Source: Dyella sp. SG609 | GTDB taxonomy: Bacteria > Pseudomonadota > Gammaproteobacteria > Xanthomonadales > Rhodanobacteraceae | Direction: 5' to 3' | NCBI RefSeq assembly: GCF_012275375.1 | Contig: NZ_JAAZQJ010000010.1 | Coordinates: 62,001-126,000, forward strand | Length of the DNA stretch: 64,000 nucleotides | Part shown: piece by piece, positions 8,612 through 17,541 of the stretch | Position numbering within the stretch: the stretch's first letter is position 1 | Layout of the letters: every line of letters begins with the position of its first letter | Translations under genes and position numbers: made by a program | The notes under the pieces: model-generated | Databases searched by the model: none | What the model was told of the DNA's origin: nothing | Seen by the model: the letters and a program-made list of their open reading frames with translations, nothing else

Positions 8612-9375
8612 CGCTGGCCAGTGTTCGCCTTCCCGCCGGCTGGTCGGTGCAGCCGGGTTCGCTGGCGCATCGCGTGATCCTGGTCACCGGCGCCTACGGC
8701 GGCCTGGGCAGCGCGGTGGCGCATGCCGCGGCGCGCGCGGGTGCCACCGTGGTGCTCACCGGCCGGCGCAAGCGCCAGCTCGAACAGCTCTACGACGCGA
8801 TGGTGGCCGTGCAGTTGCCCGAGCCGGTGATCCATCCACTGGACCTCGAAGCCGCCACGCCGAACGACTACCAGGCCGTCGCCGACGGCCTCGAACGCGA
8901 CTTCGGCCGCCTCGACGGCATCGTGCATGCCGCCGCCAGTTTCGACGGCCTCACGCCCATCGGCATGCACAAGCCGGACGAATGGCTGCGCGCGCTGCAC
9001 GTGAATGTGTCCGCGCCGTTCGCGCTGACCCAGGCCTGCATGCCGCTGCTCACCGCCGCGTCCGACAGCGCCGTGGTGTTCGTGCTGGACAACCCCGAGC
9101 TGGTGCGCAAGGCGCACTGGGGCGCGTACGGCGTGTCGAAAGCCGCGACCGAGCGCTTCGTCGAGATCCTGCACCAGGAAACCGAGCACACGCCGCTGCG
9201 CGCGCACGCGCTGCTGCCGGCGCCGATGCGCACCGCGCTGCGCCGCCAGGCCTACTTCGGCGAAGACACCAGCAAGCTGCCGCTGCCGGATGCCACCGCG
9301 GAAGCGGCGGTTTATCTGCTCAGCCCGCAGGGCGCGGCGGCGCGCGGCGGCATGCTCGACCTGCGCCATGATTGA
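8608..9375 (+). CDS. Short-chain dehydrogenase/reductase, YciK-like
   Basis: A 255-residue Rossmann-fold protein: cofactor loop TGAYGGLGSA, an NNAG-equivalent at VHAAASFDG, and the catalytic pair in GAYGVSKAA. It resembles E. coli YciK, an uncharacterised oxidoreductase. At the usual place of the catalytic Ser, about 13 residues before the Tyr, the sequence reads VFVLDNPELV instead of the common FTSSS, so the Ser-Tyr-Lys triad appears incomplete. It overlaps grxD by four bases. Substrate unknown. Confidence 0.85.
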   Translation: MTLASVRLPAGWSVQPGSLAHRVILVTGAYGGLGSAVAHAAARAGATVVLTGRRKRQLEQLYDAMVAVQLPEPVIHPLDLEAATPNDYQAVADGLERDFGRLDGIVHAAASFDGLTPIGMHKPDEWLRALHVNVSAPFALTQACMPLLTAASDSAVVFVLDNPELVRKAHWGAYGVSKAATERFVEILHQETEHTPLRAHALLPAPMRTALRRQAYFGEDTSKLPLPDATAEAAVYLLSPQGAAARGGMLDLRHD

Positions 9376-9404
9376 ACGCATGTGCGCAGTACAGGGGAGC
9401 TGAA

Positions 9405-10016
9405 ATGGAAACGCAGATGACCACGCTGTCGGCGGCGATCCTGCTGTTCCTGATCATGGATCCGCTGGGCAACATCCCGATCTTCCTCAGCCTGCTCAAG
9501 GATGTGGCGCCCAAGCGCCGGCGCCGCGTGATGGTGCGCGAGCTGCTGATCGCGCTGGGCGTGCTGCTGGGTTTCCTGATCGGCGGCCAGCATCTGCTCA
9601 AGCTGCTGCAGCTGCGGCAGGAATCGATCAGCATCGCCGGCGGCATCGTGCTGTTCCTGATCGGCATCCGCATGGTGTTTCCGCCGGCGGACGGCGGCGG
9701 CATCTTCGGCAAATCCGGCGAAGGCGAACCCTTCATCGTGCCGATGGCGATCCCTGGCGTGGCCGGCCCGTCGGCGATGGCCGCGCTGCTGCTGCTCACC
9801 AATACGCAGCCCGGCCGCACCGCCGACTGGGCGATCGCGCTGCTCGGCGCCTGGCTGGCGACCGCGGTCATCCTGCTGTGCTCCACTTATCTGTTCCGCT
9901 GGCTCGGCGAGAGCGTGCTCACCGCGCTGGAGCGGGTGATGGGCATGCTGCTGATCGCGCTGTCGGTGCAGATGTTCCTGGGCGGGCTGGCGGCGTATCT
10001 GCATCTCGCCGTTTGA
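9405..10016 (+). CDS. MarC family inner-membrane protein
   Basis: A 203-residue protein with about six hydrophobic helices and the MarC/YhgN signatures FLIMDPLGNIPIFLSLL at the N-terminus and MAIPGVAGPSAMA in the middle. The family is widespread and its transport function is not established; the old link to antibiotic resistance was withdrawn. ATG 9405 has CAGGGGAG upstream; an earlier in-frame start at 9372 would overlap the previous gene. Confidence 0.9.
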   Translation: METQMTTLSAAILLFLIMDPLGNIPIFLSLLKDVAPKRRRRVMVRELLIALGVLLGFLIGGQHLLKLLQLRQESISIAGGIVLFLIGIRMVFPPADGGGIFGKSGEGEPFIVPMAIPGVAGPSAMAALLLLTNTQPGRTADWAIALLGAWLATAVILLCSTYLFRWLGESVLTALERVMGMLLIALSVQMFLGGLAAYLHLAV

Positions 10017-10147
10017 AACGATCCGGGCAGATTTGCTCGGTACGATTCCCTCGATACAAACACCCGTGCCGAACGGCTTGCCCTCCCGGGATCACCTTGC
10101 TGTCATAATCCGCGGCGAGCATGGGCGAAGTCGTTAAGGAGACGATC

Positions 10148-11860
10148 ATGCTAAGCGTCGAACAGACCCTCACTGAACGTCTGCCATGGCTGGCTCAGCA
10201 TCCCGGTCTGCTGCGTTCGGCGGCGGGCCTGCTGGGCCGCCTCGCCGATGAAGGCGGTTTCAATCGTGTCCTCACGGCCATCGGCGAAGCCGAGGGTTTC
10301 GACTTCGTGGAGAAGTCGCTGGAAGTGCTGGGGGCGAACTACTACGTCAATCCGCGCGAGCGCGAGAACATCCCGGTCGAGGGTGGCGTGCTGGTGGTGG
10401 CCAATCATCCGCTGGGCATGGTCGATGCGCTGACCCTGCTGCACCTGGTCGGCTCGGTGCGCAGCGACGTCAAGATCCTCGGCAACGACTGGCTGGCTTC
10501 GATCCCGCAGCTCAATCGCCTGATGCTGCACGTCGACGTGTTCGGCAAGGGCGCGGCGTCGCGCATGCGCGAAATTTTCCGCGCGATGGACCGCGGCGAA
10601 GCGCTGATCGTGTTCCCGGCCGGCGAAGTCTCGCGGATGCGCCCGGACGGCGTGCGCGACGGGCGCTGGTCCGACGGTTTCGCGCGCCTGGCCTTCCGCA
10701 GCAAGACGCCGGTGCTGCCGATCCACGTGGCCGCGCGCAATTCCACCATGTTCTATGGCCTGTCCATGCTGGCCAAGCCGCTGAGCACCGCGATGCTGCC
10801 GCGCGAAGCGGTGGCGCCGATCAAGCGCCGCATCGGCTTCAGCGTCGGCGCCCTGGTGAGCGCGGACGAACTCGAACAGCGCAGCGAGGGCTCGACCCAG
10901 CGCGCCGCCAAGCTGATGCGCCGCCACGTGTACCGCGTGGGCCGCCATCGCGGGCTGATCTTCGGCGGGCAGGCGCCGATCGCGCATCCGGAACCGACCG
11001 AGCGCGTGGTGGCGGATCTCGCCGCGCGCGCCGAAAAACTCGCCGACCTCAACGACGGCAAGCAGGTGCTGCTGCTGCAGGGCGCCACCGACAGCGCGGC
11101 GCTGCGCGAGATCGGCCGCCTGCGCGAGCTCACCTTCCGCCGGGTCGGCGAAGGCACCGGCGCGCGGCGCGACCTGGACGTCTACGACCCGCATTACGAG
11201 CATCTGGTGCTGTGGGATCCGAAGGCGCTGCGCATCGTCGGCTCGTACCGCTTCGGCCACGGCGGCAAGATCATCGCCGAGCGCGGCATGAAGGGTCTCT
11301 ACACCTCCAGCCTGTTCAATTATTCGCCGGCGCTGGAATCGCGCCTGGCACAGGGCCTGGAGCTGGGCCGCAGCTTCATCGCGCCGGCTTACTGGCGTTC
11401 GCGCGCGCTGGACCAGCTGTGGCAGGGCATCGGCCTGTACCTGCAGCGCCACGCGGACCTGCGCTACCTGTTCGGCCCGGTCAGCATGTCGGTGAGCCTG
11501 CCGCGCGAAGCGCGCGAGTGGATCGCCGCGGCGCACCAGCATTATTTCGGCGTGACCGGCCTGGCCGCCGCGCGCCAGCCGTTCGTGATTTCGCCGGCGG
11601 TGATCGACCTGGTGCGCGCTGCGCTGGAAGGCCTGGATCCGGCCGCCGGCCTGGGCAAGCTCAAGCACCATCTGGATGCGCTGGGTGTCAGCCTGCCGGT
11701 GCTGTACCGCCAGTACGTGGACCTGGTGGAGCCGGAAGGCGTGCAGTTCCTCGATTTCGGCGAAGACCCGAGCTTCTCGGGCTGCGTCGATGGCCTGGTC
11801 ATGCTGGACCTGGCCACCTTGAAGCCCGCCAAGCGGGCGCGTTACCTGGGTAAATCCTAG
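10148..11860 (+). CDS. Bifunctional acyltransferase, OlsF-like (PlsC-type + GNAT/OlsB-type)
   Basis: A 570-residue fusion. The N-terminal ~270 residues are a PlsC-type acyltransferase with ANHPLGMVDAL (catalytic His with Asp) and VFPAGEVSR as the second motif. The C-terminal half (about residues 300-570) is a GNAT-type, OlsB-like domain (LRELTFRRVGEGTG, then GSYRFG and GLYTSSLFN). This order matches OlsF, which makes ornithine lipids: the C-terminal part adds a 3-hydroxyacyl group to ornithine and the N-terminal part adds the second acyl chain. ATG 10148 follows AAGGAGA. Substrate is inferred from domain order only. Confidence 0.8.
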   Translation: MLSVEQTLTERLPWLAQHPGLLRSAAGLLGRLADEGGFNRVLTAIGEAEGFDFVEKSLEVLGANYYVNPRERENIPVEGGVLVVANHPLGMVDALTLLHLVGSVRSDVKILGNDWLASIPQLNRLMLHVDVFGKGAASRMREIFRAMDRGEALIVFPAGEVSRMRPDGVRDGRWSDGFARLAFRSKTPVLPIHVAARNSTMFYGLSMLAKPLSTAMLPREAVAPIKRRIGFSVGALVSADELEQRSEGSTQRAAKLMRRHVYRVGRHRGLIFGGQAPIAHPEPTERVVADLAARAEKLADLNDGKQVLLLQGATDSAALREIGRLRELTFRRVGEGTGARRDLDVYDPHYEHLVLWDPKALRIVGSYRFGHGGKIIAERGMKGLYTSSLFNYSPALESRLAQGLELGRSFIAPAYWRSRALDQLWQGIGLYLQRHADLRYLFGPVSMSVSLPREAREWIAAAHQHYFGVTGLAAARQPFVISPAVIDLVRAALEGLDPAAGLGKLKHHLDALGVSLPVLYRQYVDLVEPEGVQFLDFGEDPSFSGCVDGLVMLDLATLKPAKRARYLGKS

Positions 11861-12295
11861 GGAAAGTTCTTATGCCGTAGCCCAAGTCAGGCTGCTAGCC
11901 TGACTTAAGCTTTCGTTGGTCCGTCATGTGCCGCGGCCGTGCCGGACCCCAGGGGACGAAGGCTGGTGGTTTAAGTACCTCCGTGGTCAAGTAACTGTTT
12001 TATCGTCACTTGTGTCGCACTCCACTGCAGTGGTATGGGGCGGCGCAGAGATAAAAAGAACGTGAAACCGTTACATAAGTGTCATAGAATGCCGTTAAAG
12101 TCCGTTTAACACTTTGTTGGCAGGCGGGGCGGTCTCGCCACAAGAAAGCAGCACCAAGCAAAGCTTCGGACAGCTACAAAACATTCCGGGGAAACCAATC
12201 TGCGTGGAATCACTGCCTGGCTGGAGCCGGGCATCGGCATTTTTGGTTTCCGCTCGTCAGTTTTTTTAAGTTGCGCGCCCAAGGGGTCAATCACA
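11861..12295 (+). promoter_or_regulatory. Intergenic region with upstream hairpin and candidate promoter of the TonB receptor gene
   Basis: This 435-bp gap holds no convincing gene. At 11884-11906 there is a perfect 10-bp hairpin (AAGTCAGGCT, 3-nt loop, AGCCTGACTT) without a T-run, probably the 3' end of the acyltransferase mRNA. At 12062-12090 GTGAAA, a 17-bp spacer and TAGAAT form a modest sigma-70-like promoter, leaving an untranslated leader of about 200 bases. The segment is visibly AT-richer than its neighbours, as expected of a regulated promoter. Confidence 0.45.
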
Positions 12296-15200
12296 GTGAA
12301 TAGCCGAATTCGTGCCAAGGTCCTGCCGTTTGCGATCGCGTCGATGCTCGCCATGTCGGTGCCGGCGATCGCCCAGGACACGTCCTCCTCCATCAGCGGC
12401 CGCGTGCTCGATGGCAATGGCCAGCCGGTTGCCGGCGCCACCGTGCAGATCGTGCACGAGCCGTCGGGCACCACCAAGACCGTCACCACCGACGCCAATG
12501 GCCGCTACGCCTCCTCGGGCCTGCGCGTGGGCGGTCCGTTCGACGTCAAGGTGACCAAGGACGGCCAGACCACCGAGCAGGACAACGTCTTCCTGCAGCT
12601 GTCGCAGGACACCGCGGTGAACCTGACCGTCGGCGCCGCCGTCGCCGCCAAGAACCTGGAGGGCGTGACCGTTTCCGCCACGGCCGGTTCGCAGCTCTTC
12701 ACCTCCGAGAACAAGGGCCTGTCGACCAACGTGTCGCAGCGCCAGCTCAAGATGACCCCGGCGCCGAGCGGCAACATCGCCGACATCGCCCGCCTCGATC
12801 CGCGCGTGAACGTGGACCACGTCACCGGCGCCATCTCGGCCAACGGCCAGAACGCCCGCCTCAACAGCATCAAGGTCGACGGCCTCGGCGTGGGCGACCC
12901 CTTCGGCCTGAACGGCAGCGGCCTGCCGACCGTCGGTTCGCCGATCGCGATGGACACCATCGAGGAATACTCGATCTCCACCGCCAACTATGACGTGACC
13001 TCCGACTCCGTCGGCGCCGAAATCAATGCCGTCACCAAGAGCGGCACCAACGATTTCCACGGCTCGGTGTACTACACCTACAAGAACACCGACGACATGG
13101 TCGGCAAGGCCGGCTGGCTGCAGAAGAACCGCGACTACACCGAGTTCGACACCAACTGGAAGGCGGGTGTGACCTTCGGCGGTCCGATCATCAAGGACAA
13201 GCTGTTCTTCTTCGCCAGCTACGAAAAGGAAAAGGTCACCGGCCTGAGCTCGGGCGCCGCCAACGGCCTCGACAGCACGCTGACCGGCGGCTCCACCAGC
13301 AACAAGATCTCGCCCAGCGACCTGGCGCGCATCACCAATGCCGCGACCCGCCTCGGCCTGACTCCGGGCAGCCTCGGCGCCAATGCCGGCACCCTGGACG
13401 ACAAGCGCTACCTGGCCAAGCTGGACTGGAACATCACGGACCACCACCGTGCCAGCTTCGCCTACCAGCGCACCAAGGAATTCAAGCCGAACCCGCAGGG
13501 CAACAGCACCAACTCGATCGGCCTGAGCAGCTACTGGTACAACGTCGCCACCGACAACAAGAACTACACGCTGCAGTTCTTCGACGACTGGAGCGACATC
13601 TTCTCGTCCGAGACCAAGCTCTCGTACAGCGACTTCTACCTGCACCGCACGGTGTCGACCCAGCAGCCGCAGATCACCGTGCGCGCGAGCAACGTCACCA
13701 GCACCTCCGCCCCGACGGTGAACCTGGGCGAAGACCAGTTCAGCCACTACAACGCGGCCAAGGTGAAGAACCTGGGCGGCTTCTGGGCCGGCACGCTGTA
13801 CCTGGGCGACCACACGGTGAAGGGCGGCATCGACTACAGCCGCAACCGCATCTACAACCTGTTCGGCCGCACCGAGTTCGGCGCGTACACCTTCAACAGC
13901 ATCCCGGCCATCGAGCAGGGCCTGTACTCCAGCTACAGCCTGTACCAGCCGGCGCCGGGCTACGACATCAACGGCATCGCGGCGAAGTGGGAACTGCGCG
14001 AGCGCGACGTGTTCCTGCAGGACACCTGGCAGGTCAACAACAACCTGTCGGTGCAGTACGGCTTCCGCGTCAATCACTACATGACCGACGACAAGCCGCT
14101 GTACAACGCCACGTTCCAGCAGCGCTTCGGCTTCAGCAATGCCGGCACCATCAATGGCAGCACCCTGGTGCAGCCGCGCTTCTCGTTCAACTACACCTTC
14201 GACACCGAGCTGAAGACCCAGCTGCGTGGCGGCGTGGGCCTGTTCCAGTCCAGCCCGCCGACCGTGTGGATGACGAACCCGTACCAGAACAACGGCATCA
14301 ACATCGTCACCTACCAGTACGACCGCCAGACCTCGGGCCTGTGCCGCTTCGGCAACAACAACAACGTGCCGTGCCCGCCGTTCAGCTCCAACCCGCTGCA
14401 GCAGAACACCTCGGGCGCCGGCGTCACCCCGCAGATGGCGGTGGACTCGATCGATCCGAACTTCCAGCTGCCGAGCGTGTGGAAGGCTTCGCTGGCGATC
14501 GACCGCGAGCTGCCGTGGTGGGGCGTGATCGCCACCGCGGAATACCAGCGCCTGGAGACGCGTAACGGCATCCTGTACCAGAACCTCAACATCGGCGCCC
14601 CGTCGGGCGTGCTGCCGGATGGCCGCTTCACGTACTACGGCTGCATCGGCGGTGCGCAGTCGGTCGGCGGCGGTACCGGCGCCAACTGCGGCACCAACCC
14701 GAACGGCACGGTGACCGGCGGCGCGATCGTCAACAACTCGCGCATCCGTTCCGACGCCCGCTTCGCCCAGGGCGTGACCTACCTGACCAACACCAGCAAG
14801 GGCAAGGCCGAGTCGCTGACCCTGTCGCTGAGCAAGCCGTTCTCCGACAGCTGGGCCGCCAGCCTGAGCGTCACCGGCTCGCACGCCACCGAAGTGAACC
14901 CGGGCACCTCCAGCCAGGCCACCTCAAACTTCAGCAACAGCGCCTGGACCAACCCGAACGAAGACGTCGCCTCGACCTCGAACACCAACGTGCCGCTGCG
15001 CGTGAATGCTTCGGTGGCCTGGTCGCACAACTTCTTCGGCAACTACGCCACCACCGTCAGCCTGTTCTACGACGGCCACAAGGGCGTGCCCTACAGCTGG
15101 GTGTTCGGCAACGACGCCAATGGCGACTCCTACTCGCGCAGCGACCTGGTCTTCATCCCGAACCCGGGCCAGGTGATCATCTCGGCGCCGACCCCGGCCC

Positions 15201-15646
15201 AGGCCGCGAAGCTGGAGCAGCAGTTCTACGCGTTCATCAAGAGCGACGACTACCTGCGCGACCACCAGGGCAAGATCGCCGGCCGCAACGCCGCCAAGTC
15301 GGCCTGGGTCAACCAGCTCGACCTGAGCTTCAGCCAGGAAGTGCCGGGCATCTTCAAGGGAAACAAGGGCGAGATCCGCCTGGACATCTACAACGTCCTG
15401 AACCTGGTGAACGACAAGTGGGGCCAGCAGAACTACGTCGGCTTCCCCTACACCCGCACGCTGGCGAACTTCGCGGGCGTCGACAAGGCCACCGGCAAGT
15501 ACATCTACACCCTGCCGACCGACCCGAACGGCAACTACCAGCCGGGCCAGAAGACGATCTACGACAGCTCCACCGACAACAGCGCGACCAAGGTCAACCC
15601 GGCCTCGCGCTGGTCCGCCATGCTCAGCCTGCGCTACACGTTCTAA
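12296..15646 (+). CDS. Oar-like TonB-dependent outer-membrane receptor
   Basis: A 1116-residue protein with GTG start (AAGGGG ten bases upstream). A signal peptide ends near VPAIAQD. Residues ~32-115 form a carboxypeptidase-regulatory-like beta-sandwich (SGRVLDGNGQPVAGATVQIV). The plug follows (LNSIKVDGLGVGDPFG, then EINAVTKSGTNDFHGSVYY), then a long beta-barrel ending RWSAMLSLRYTF with the C-terminal Phe used for barrel assembly. Such Oar-type proteins are abundant in Xanthomonadales; substrates (peptides, protease substrates or carbohydrates) are mostly unknown. No inner-membrane transporter is adjacent, so the ligand cannot be deduced from context. Confidence 0.93.
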   Translation: MNSRIRAKVLPFAIASMLAMSVPAIAQDTSSSISGRVLDGNGQPVAGATVQIVHEPSGTTKTVTTDANGRYASSGLRVGGPFDVKVTKDGQTTEQDNVFLQLSQDTAVNLTVGAAVAAKNLEGVTVSATAGSQLFTSENKGLSTNVSQRQLKMTPAPSGNIADIARLDPRVNVDHVTGAISANGQNARLNSIKVDGLGVGDPFGLNGSGLPTVGSPIAMDTIEEYSISTANYDVTSDSVGAEINAVTKSGTNDFHGSVYYTYKNTDDMVGKAGWLQKNRDYTEFDTNWKAGVTFGGPIIKDKLFFFASYEKEKVTGLSSGAANGLDSTLTGGSTSNKISPSDLARITNAATRLGLTPGSLGANAGTLDDKRYLAKLDWNITDHHRASFAYQRTKEFKPNPQGNSTNSIGLSSYWYNVATDNKNYTLQFFDDWSDIFSSETKLSYSDFYLHRTVSTQQPQITVRASNVTSTSAPTVNLGEDQFSHYNAAKVKNLGGFWAGTLYLGDHTVKGGIDYSRNRIYNLFGRTEFGAYTFNSIPAIEQGLYSSYSLYQPAPGYDINGIAAKWELRERDVFLQDTWQVNNNLSVQYGFRVNHYMTDDKPLYNATFQQRFGFSNAGTINGSTLVQPRFSFNYTFDTELKTQLRGGVGLFQSSPPTVWMTNPYQNNGINIVTYQYDRQTSGLCRFGNNNNVPCPPFSSNPLQQNTSGAGVTPQMAVDSIDPNFQLPSVWKASLAIDRELPWWGVIATAEYQRLETRNGILYQNLNIGAPSGVLPDGRFTYYGCIGGAQSVGGGTGANCGTNPNGTVTGGAIVNNSRIRSDARFAQGVTYLTNTSKGKAESLTLSLSKPFSDSWAASLSVTGSHATEVNPGTSSQATSNFSNSAWTNPNEDVASTSNTNVPLRVNASVAWSHNFFGNYATTVSLFYDGHKGVPYSWVFGNDANGDSYSRSDLVFIPNPGQVIISAPTPAQAAKLEQQFYAFIKSDDYLRDHQGKIAGRNAAKSAWVNQLDLSFSQEVPGIFKGNKGEIRLDIYNVLNLVNDKWGQQNYVGFPYTRTLANFAGVDKATGKYIYTLPTDPNGNYQPGQKTIYDSSTDNSATKVNPASRWSAMLSLRYTF

Positions 15647-15683
15647 GCCGGACGTTTCAAGCCAAGCTGCTCGTTGCAGACAG

Positions 15684-15716
15684 AAAACCGGCGTCCCTCG
15701 GGGCGCCGGTTTTTTT
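15684..15716 (+). terminator. Rho-independent terminator after the TonB receptor gene
   Basis: AAAACCGGCG and CGCCGGTT pair around a short loop, followed by T7. It lies 38 bases after the stop codon. Confidence 0.9.
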
Positions 15717-15816
15717 ATGGGGGGAGGTTGACCGGCCCGGTTCGCCGGGGCCAAGCTAGCCGGCCGCCCCAGCTTGGGCGGTGTGTAGCCGCGGTTCCGC
15801 GGCCGAAGGAGATTCG

Positions 15817-17217
15817 ATGAACGACGTTCACGCCGGCAAGTCCGGCAAGCAGGCCACCGTCAGCGCGCGCATTTCGCCCGCCGGCGGCCTGGACATCCTG
15901 TCCCGCAACGAGGTGGCGCGCCTGCGCGACGCCAGCGGTTCGGGCATGCACGCACTGCTGCGCCGCTGCGCGCTGGCGGTGCTGACCTCGGGCAACATCA
16001 GCGACGACCCGCGCTCGATGTTCGAGCAGTTCCCCGATTTCGACATCCAGGTGCTGCAGCAGGACCGCGGCATCAAGATCGAGCTGCAGCACGCGCCGGC
16101 CCAGGCCTTCGTGGACGGGCAGATCATCCGCGGCATCAACGAGCTGCTGGTGGCCGTGGTGCGCGACATCGTCTACGTGTCCACCCAGCTGGAGCAGGGC
16201 GGCTTCGACCTGGACGACACCGTCGGCATCACCCACGCGGTGTTCGAGATCCTGCGCAACGCGCGCATCCTCAAGCCGCAGATCGACCCGAACCTGGTGG
16301 TGTGCTGGGGCGGCCATTCGATCTCGCGCGACGAGTACGAATACACCAAGCAGGTGGGCTACCAGCTCGGCCTGCGCGGCCTGGACATCTGCACCGGCTG
16401 CGGCCCGGGTGCCATGAAGGGCCCGATGAAGGGCGCCGCCATCGCGCATGCCAAGCAGCGCCGCCGCGGCAACCGCTATATCGGCGTGACCGAGCCGGGC
16501 ATCATCGCGGCCGAATCGCCGAACCCGATCGTCAACAACCTGGTGATCATGCCGGACATCGAGAAGCGCCTGGAGGCCTTCGTCCGCATCGGCCACGGCA
16601 TCATCGTGTTCCCGGGCGGCGTGGGCACGGCGGAGGAAATCCTCTACCTGCTGGGCATCCTGCTGCATCCGGACAACGCCGGCATTCCGTTCCCGCTGGT
16701 GTTCACCGGCCCGCGCCAGTCGGCTGCGTATTTCGAGCAGATCGACAAGTTCCTCCGCCTCACCCTGGGCGACAGCGTGGCGCAGCACTACCAGATCATC
16801 GTCGACAACCCGGCCGCCGTGGCGCACGCCATGGTGCGCGGCATCGACAAGGTGCGTAACCACCGCCTGGACAACAAGGACGCGTTCTTCTTCAACTGGG
16901 CGCTGAGCATCCCGTACTCGTTCCAGATCCCGTTCCGCCCCACCCACGAGGCGATGCGCGGCCTGGCCATCCACCGCGACCGCCCGCGCCACGAACTGGC
17001 CGCCGACCTGCGCCGCGCCTTCTCCGGCATCGTCGCCGGCAACGTGAAGGAGGAGGGCGTGCGCGCGATCGAACAGCACGGCCCCTTCGACATCGACGGC
17101 GAGGCCGACATCATGCGCGCCCTGGACGAACTGCTGCAGGCCTTCGTCGTGCAGCACCGCATGAAGCTGCCCGGCGGCGCGGCCTACGTGCCGTGCTATC
17201 GCGTGCTTTCCCACTGA
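15817..17217 (+). CDS. ppnN: Nucleotide 5'-monophosphate nucleosidase PpnN (LOG family)
   Basis: A 466-residue protein matching E. coli PpnN/YgdH over its full length: N-terminal regulatory region (about residues 1-140), central LOG-type Rossmann domain with ICTGCGPGAMKGPMKGAA and the phosphoribohydrolase motif PGGVGTAEEI, and a C-terminal extension. PpnN cleaves nucleoside monophosphates to base and ribose 5-phosphate, and in E. coli it is allosterically activated by (p)ppGpp. The ATG at 15817 follows GAAGGAG. It stands alone between the receptor gene and tRNA-Asn. Confidence 0.94.
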   Translation: MNDVHAGKSGKQATVSARISPAGGLDILSRNEVARLRDASGSGMHALLRRCALAVLTSGNISDDPRSMFEQFPDFDIQVLQQDRGIKIELQHAPAQAFVDGQIIRGINELLVAVVRDIVYVSTQLEQGGFDLDDTVGITHAVFEILRNARILKPQIDPNLVVCWGGHSISRDEYEYTKQVGYQLGLRGLDICTGCGPGAMKGPMKGAAIAHAKQRRRGNRYIGVTEPGIIAAESPNPIVNNLVIMPDIEKRLEAFVRIGHGIIVFPGGVGTAEEILYLLGILLHPDNAGIPFPLVFTGPRQSAAYFEQIDKFLRLTLGDSVAQHYQIIVDNPAAVAHAMVRGIDKVRNHRLDNKDAFFFNWALSIPYSFQIPFRPTHEAMRGLAIHRDRPRHELAADLRRAFSGIVAGNVKEEGVRAIEQHGPFDIDGEADIMRALDELLQAFVVQHRMKLPGGAAYVPCYRVLSH

Positions 17218-17291
17218 GCAGGAAGTTTCCAGCCCCGGGCTGTCAGGCTTGACAGCCCGGACAGCTGACTTCAAACTACGCGACTCACCCC

Positions 17292-17368
17292 GCCCGATTA
17301 GCTCAGCCGGTTAGAGCACTTGACTGTTAATCAGGGGGTCGTTGGTTCGAGTCCAACATCGGGCGCCA
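17292..17368 (+). tRNA. tRNA-Asn (anticodon GTT)
   Basis: A complete 77-nt cloverleaf: acceptor GCCCGAT pairs with ATCGGGC; the anticodon loop is CTGTTAA with anticodon GTT; the T-arm contains GGTTCGAGTCC. The CCA end is encoded at 17366-17368. A strong terminator follows. Confidence 0.97.
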
Positions 17369-17375
17369 TATACCG

Positions 17376-17411
17376 CAAAGGGCCGCGAGCAATCGCGGCC
17401 CTTTGTTTTTG
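17376..17411 (+). terminator. Rho-independent terminator after tRNA-Asn
   Basis: CAAAGGGCCGCGA pairs perfectly with TCGCGGCCCTTTG across a 4-nt loop, followed by TTTTTG. Confidence 0.93.
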
Positions 17412-17541
17412 TCTGCGATCGATAGATCCAAACAAGCTCTGGCTTGGCTCGCGCTGATGCCCCGGTGCGCCGCGCCTGCCTTGCGCCGCACGGTATATTC
17501 CCGCTGAGCTGGCATATCAGCCATTACAGGGGAAGTAGACG

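Noticed and set aside
12287-14884. 865-residue open frame on the minus strand opposite the TonB receptor gene
   Set aside because: It is antisense to a clear receptor gene; Val/Gly/Arg/His-rich composition is typical of the mirror frame of GC-rich coding DNA.
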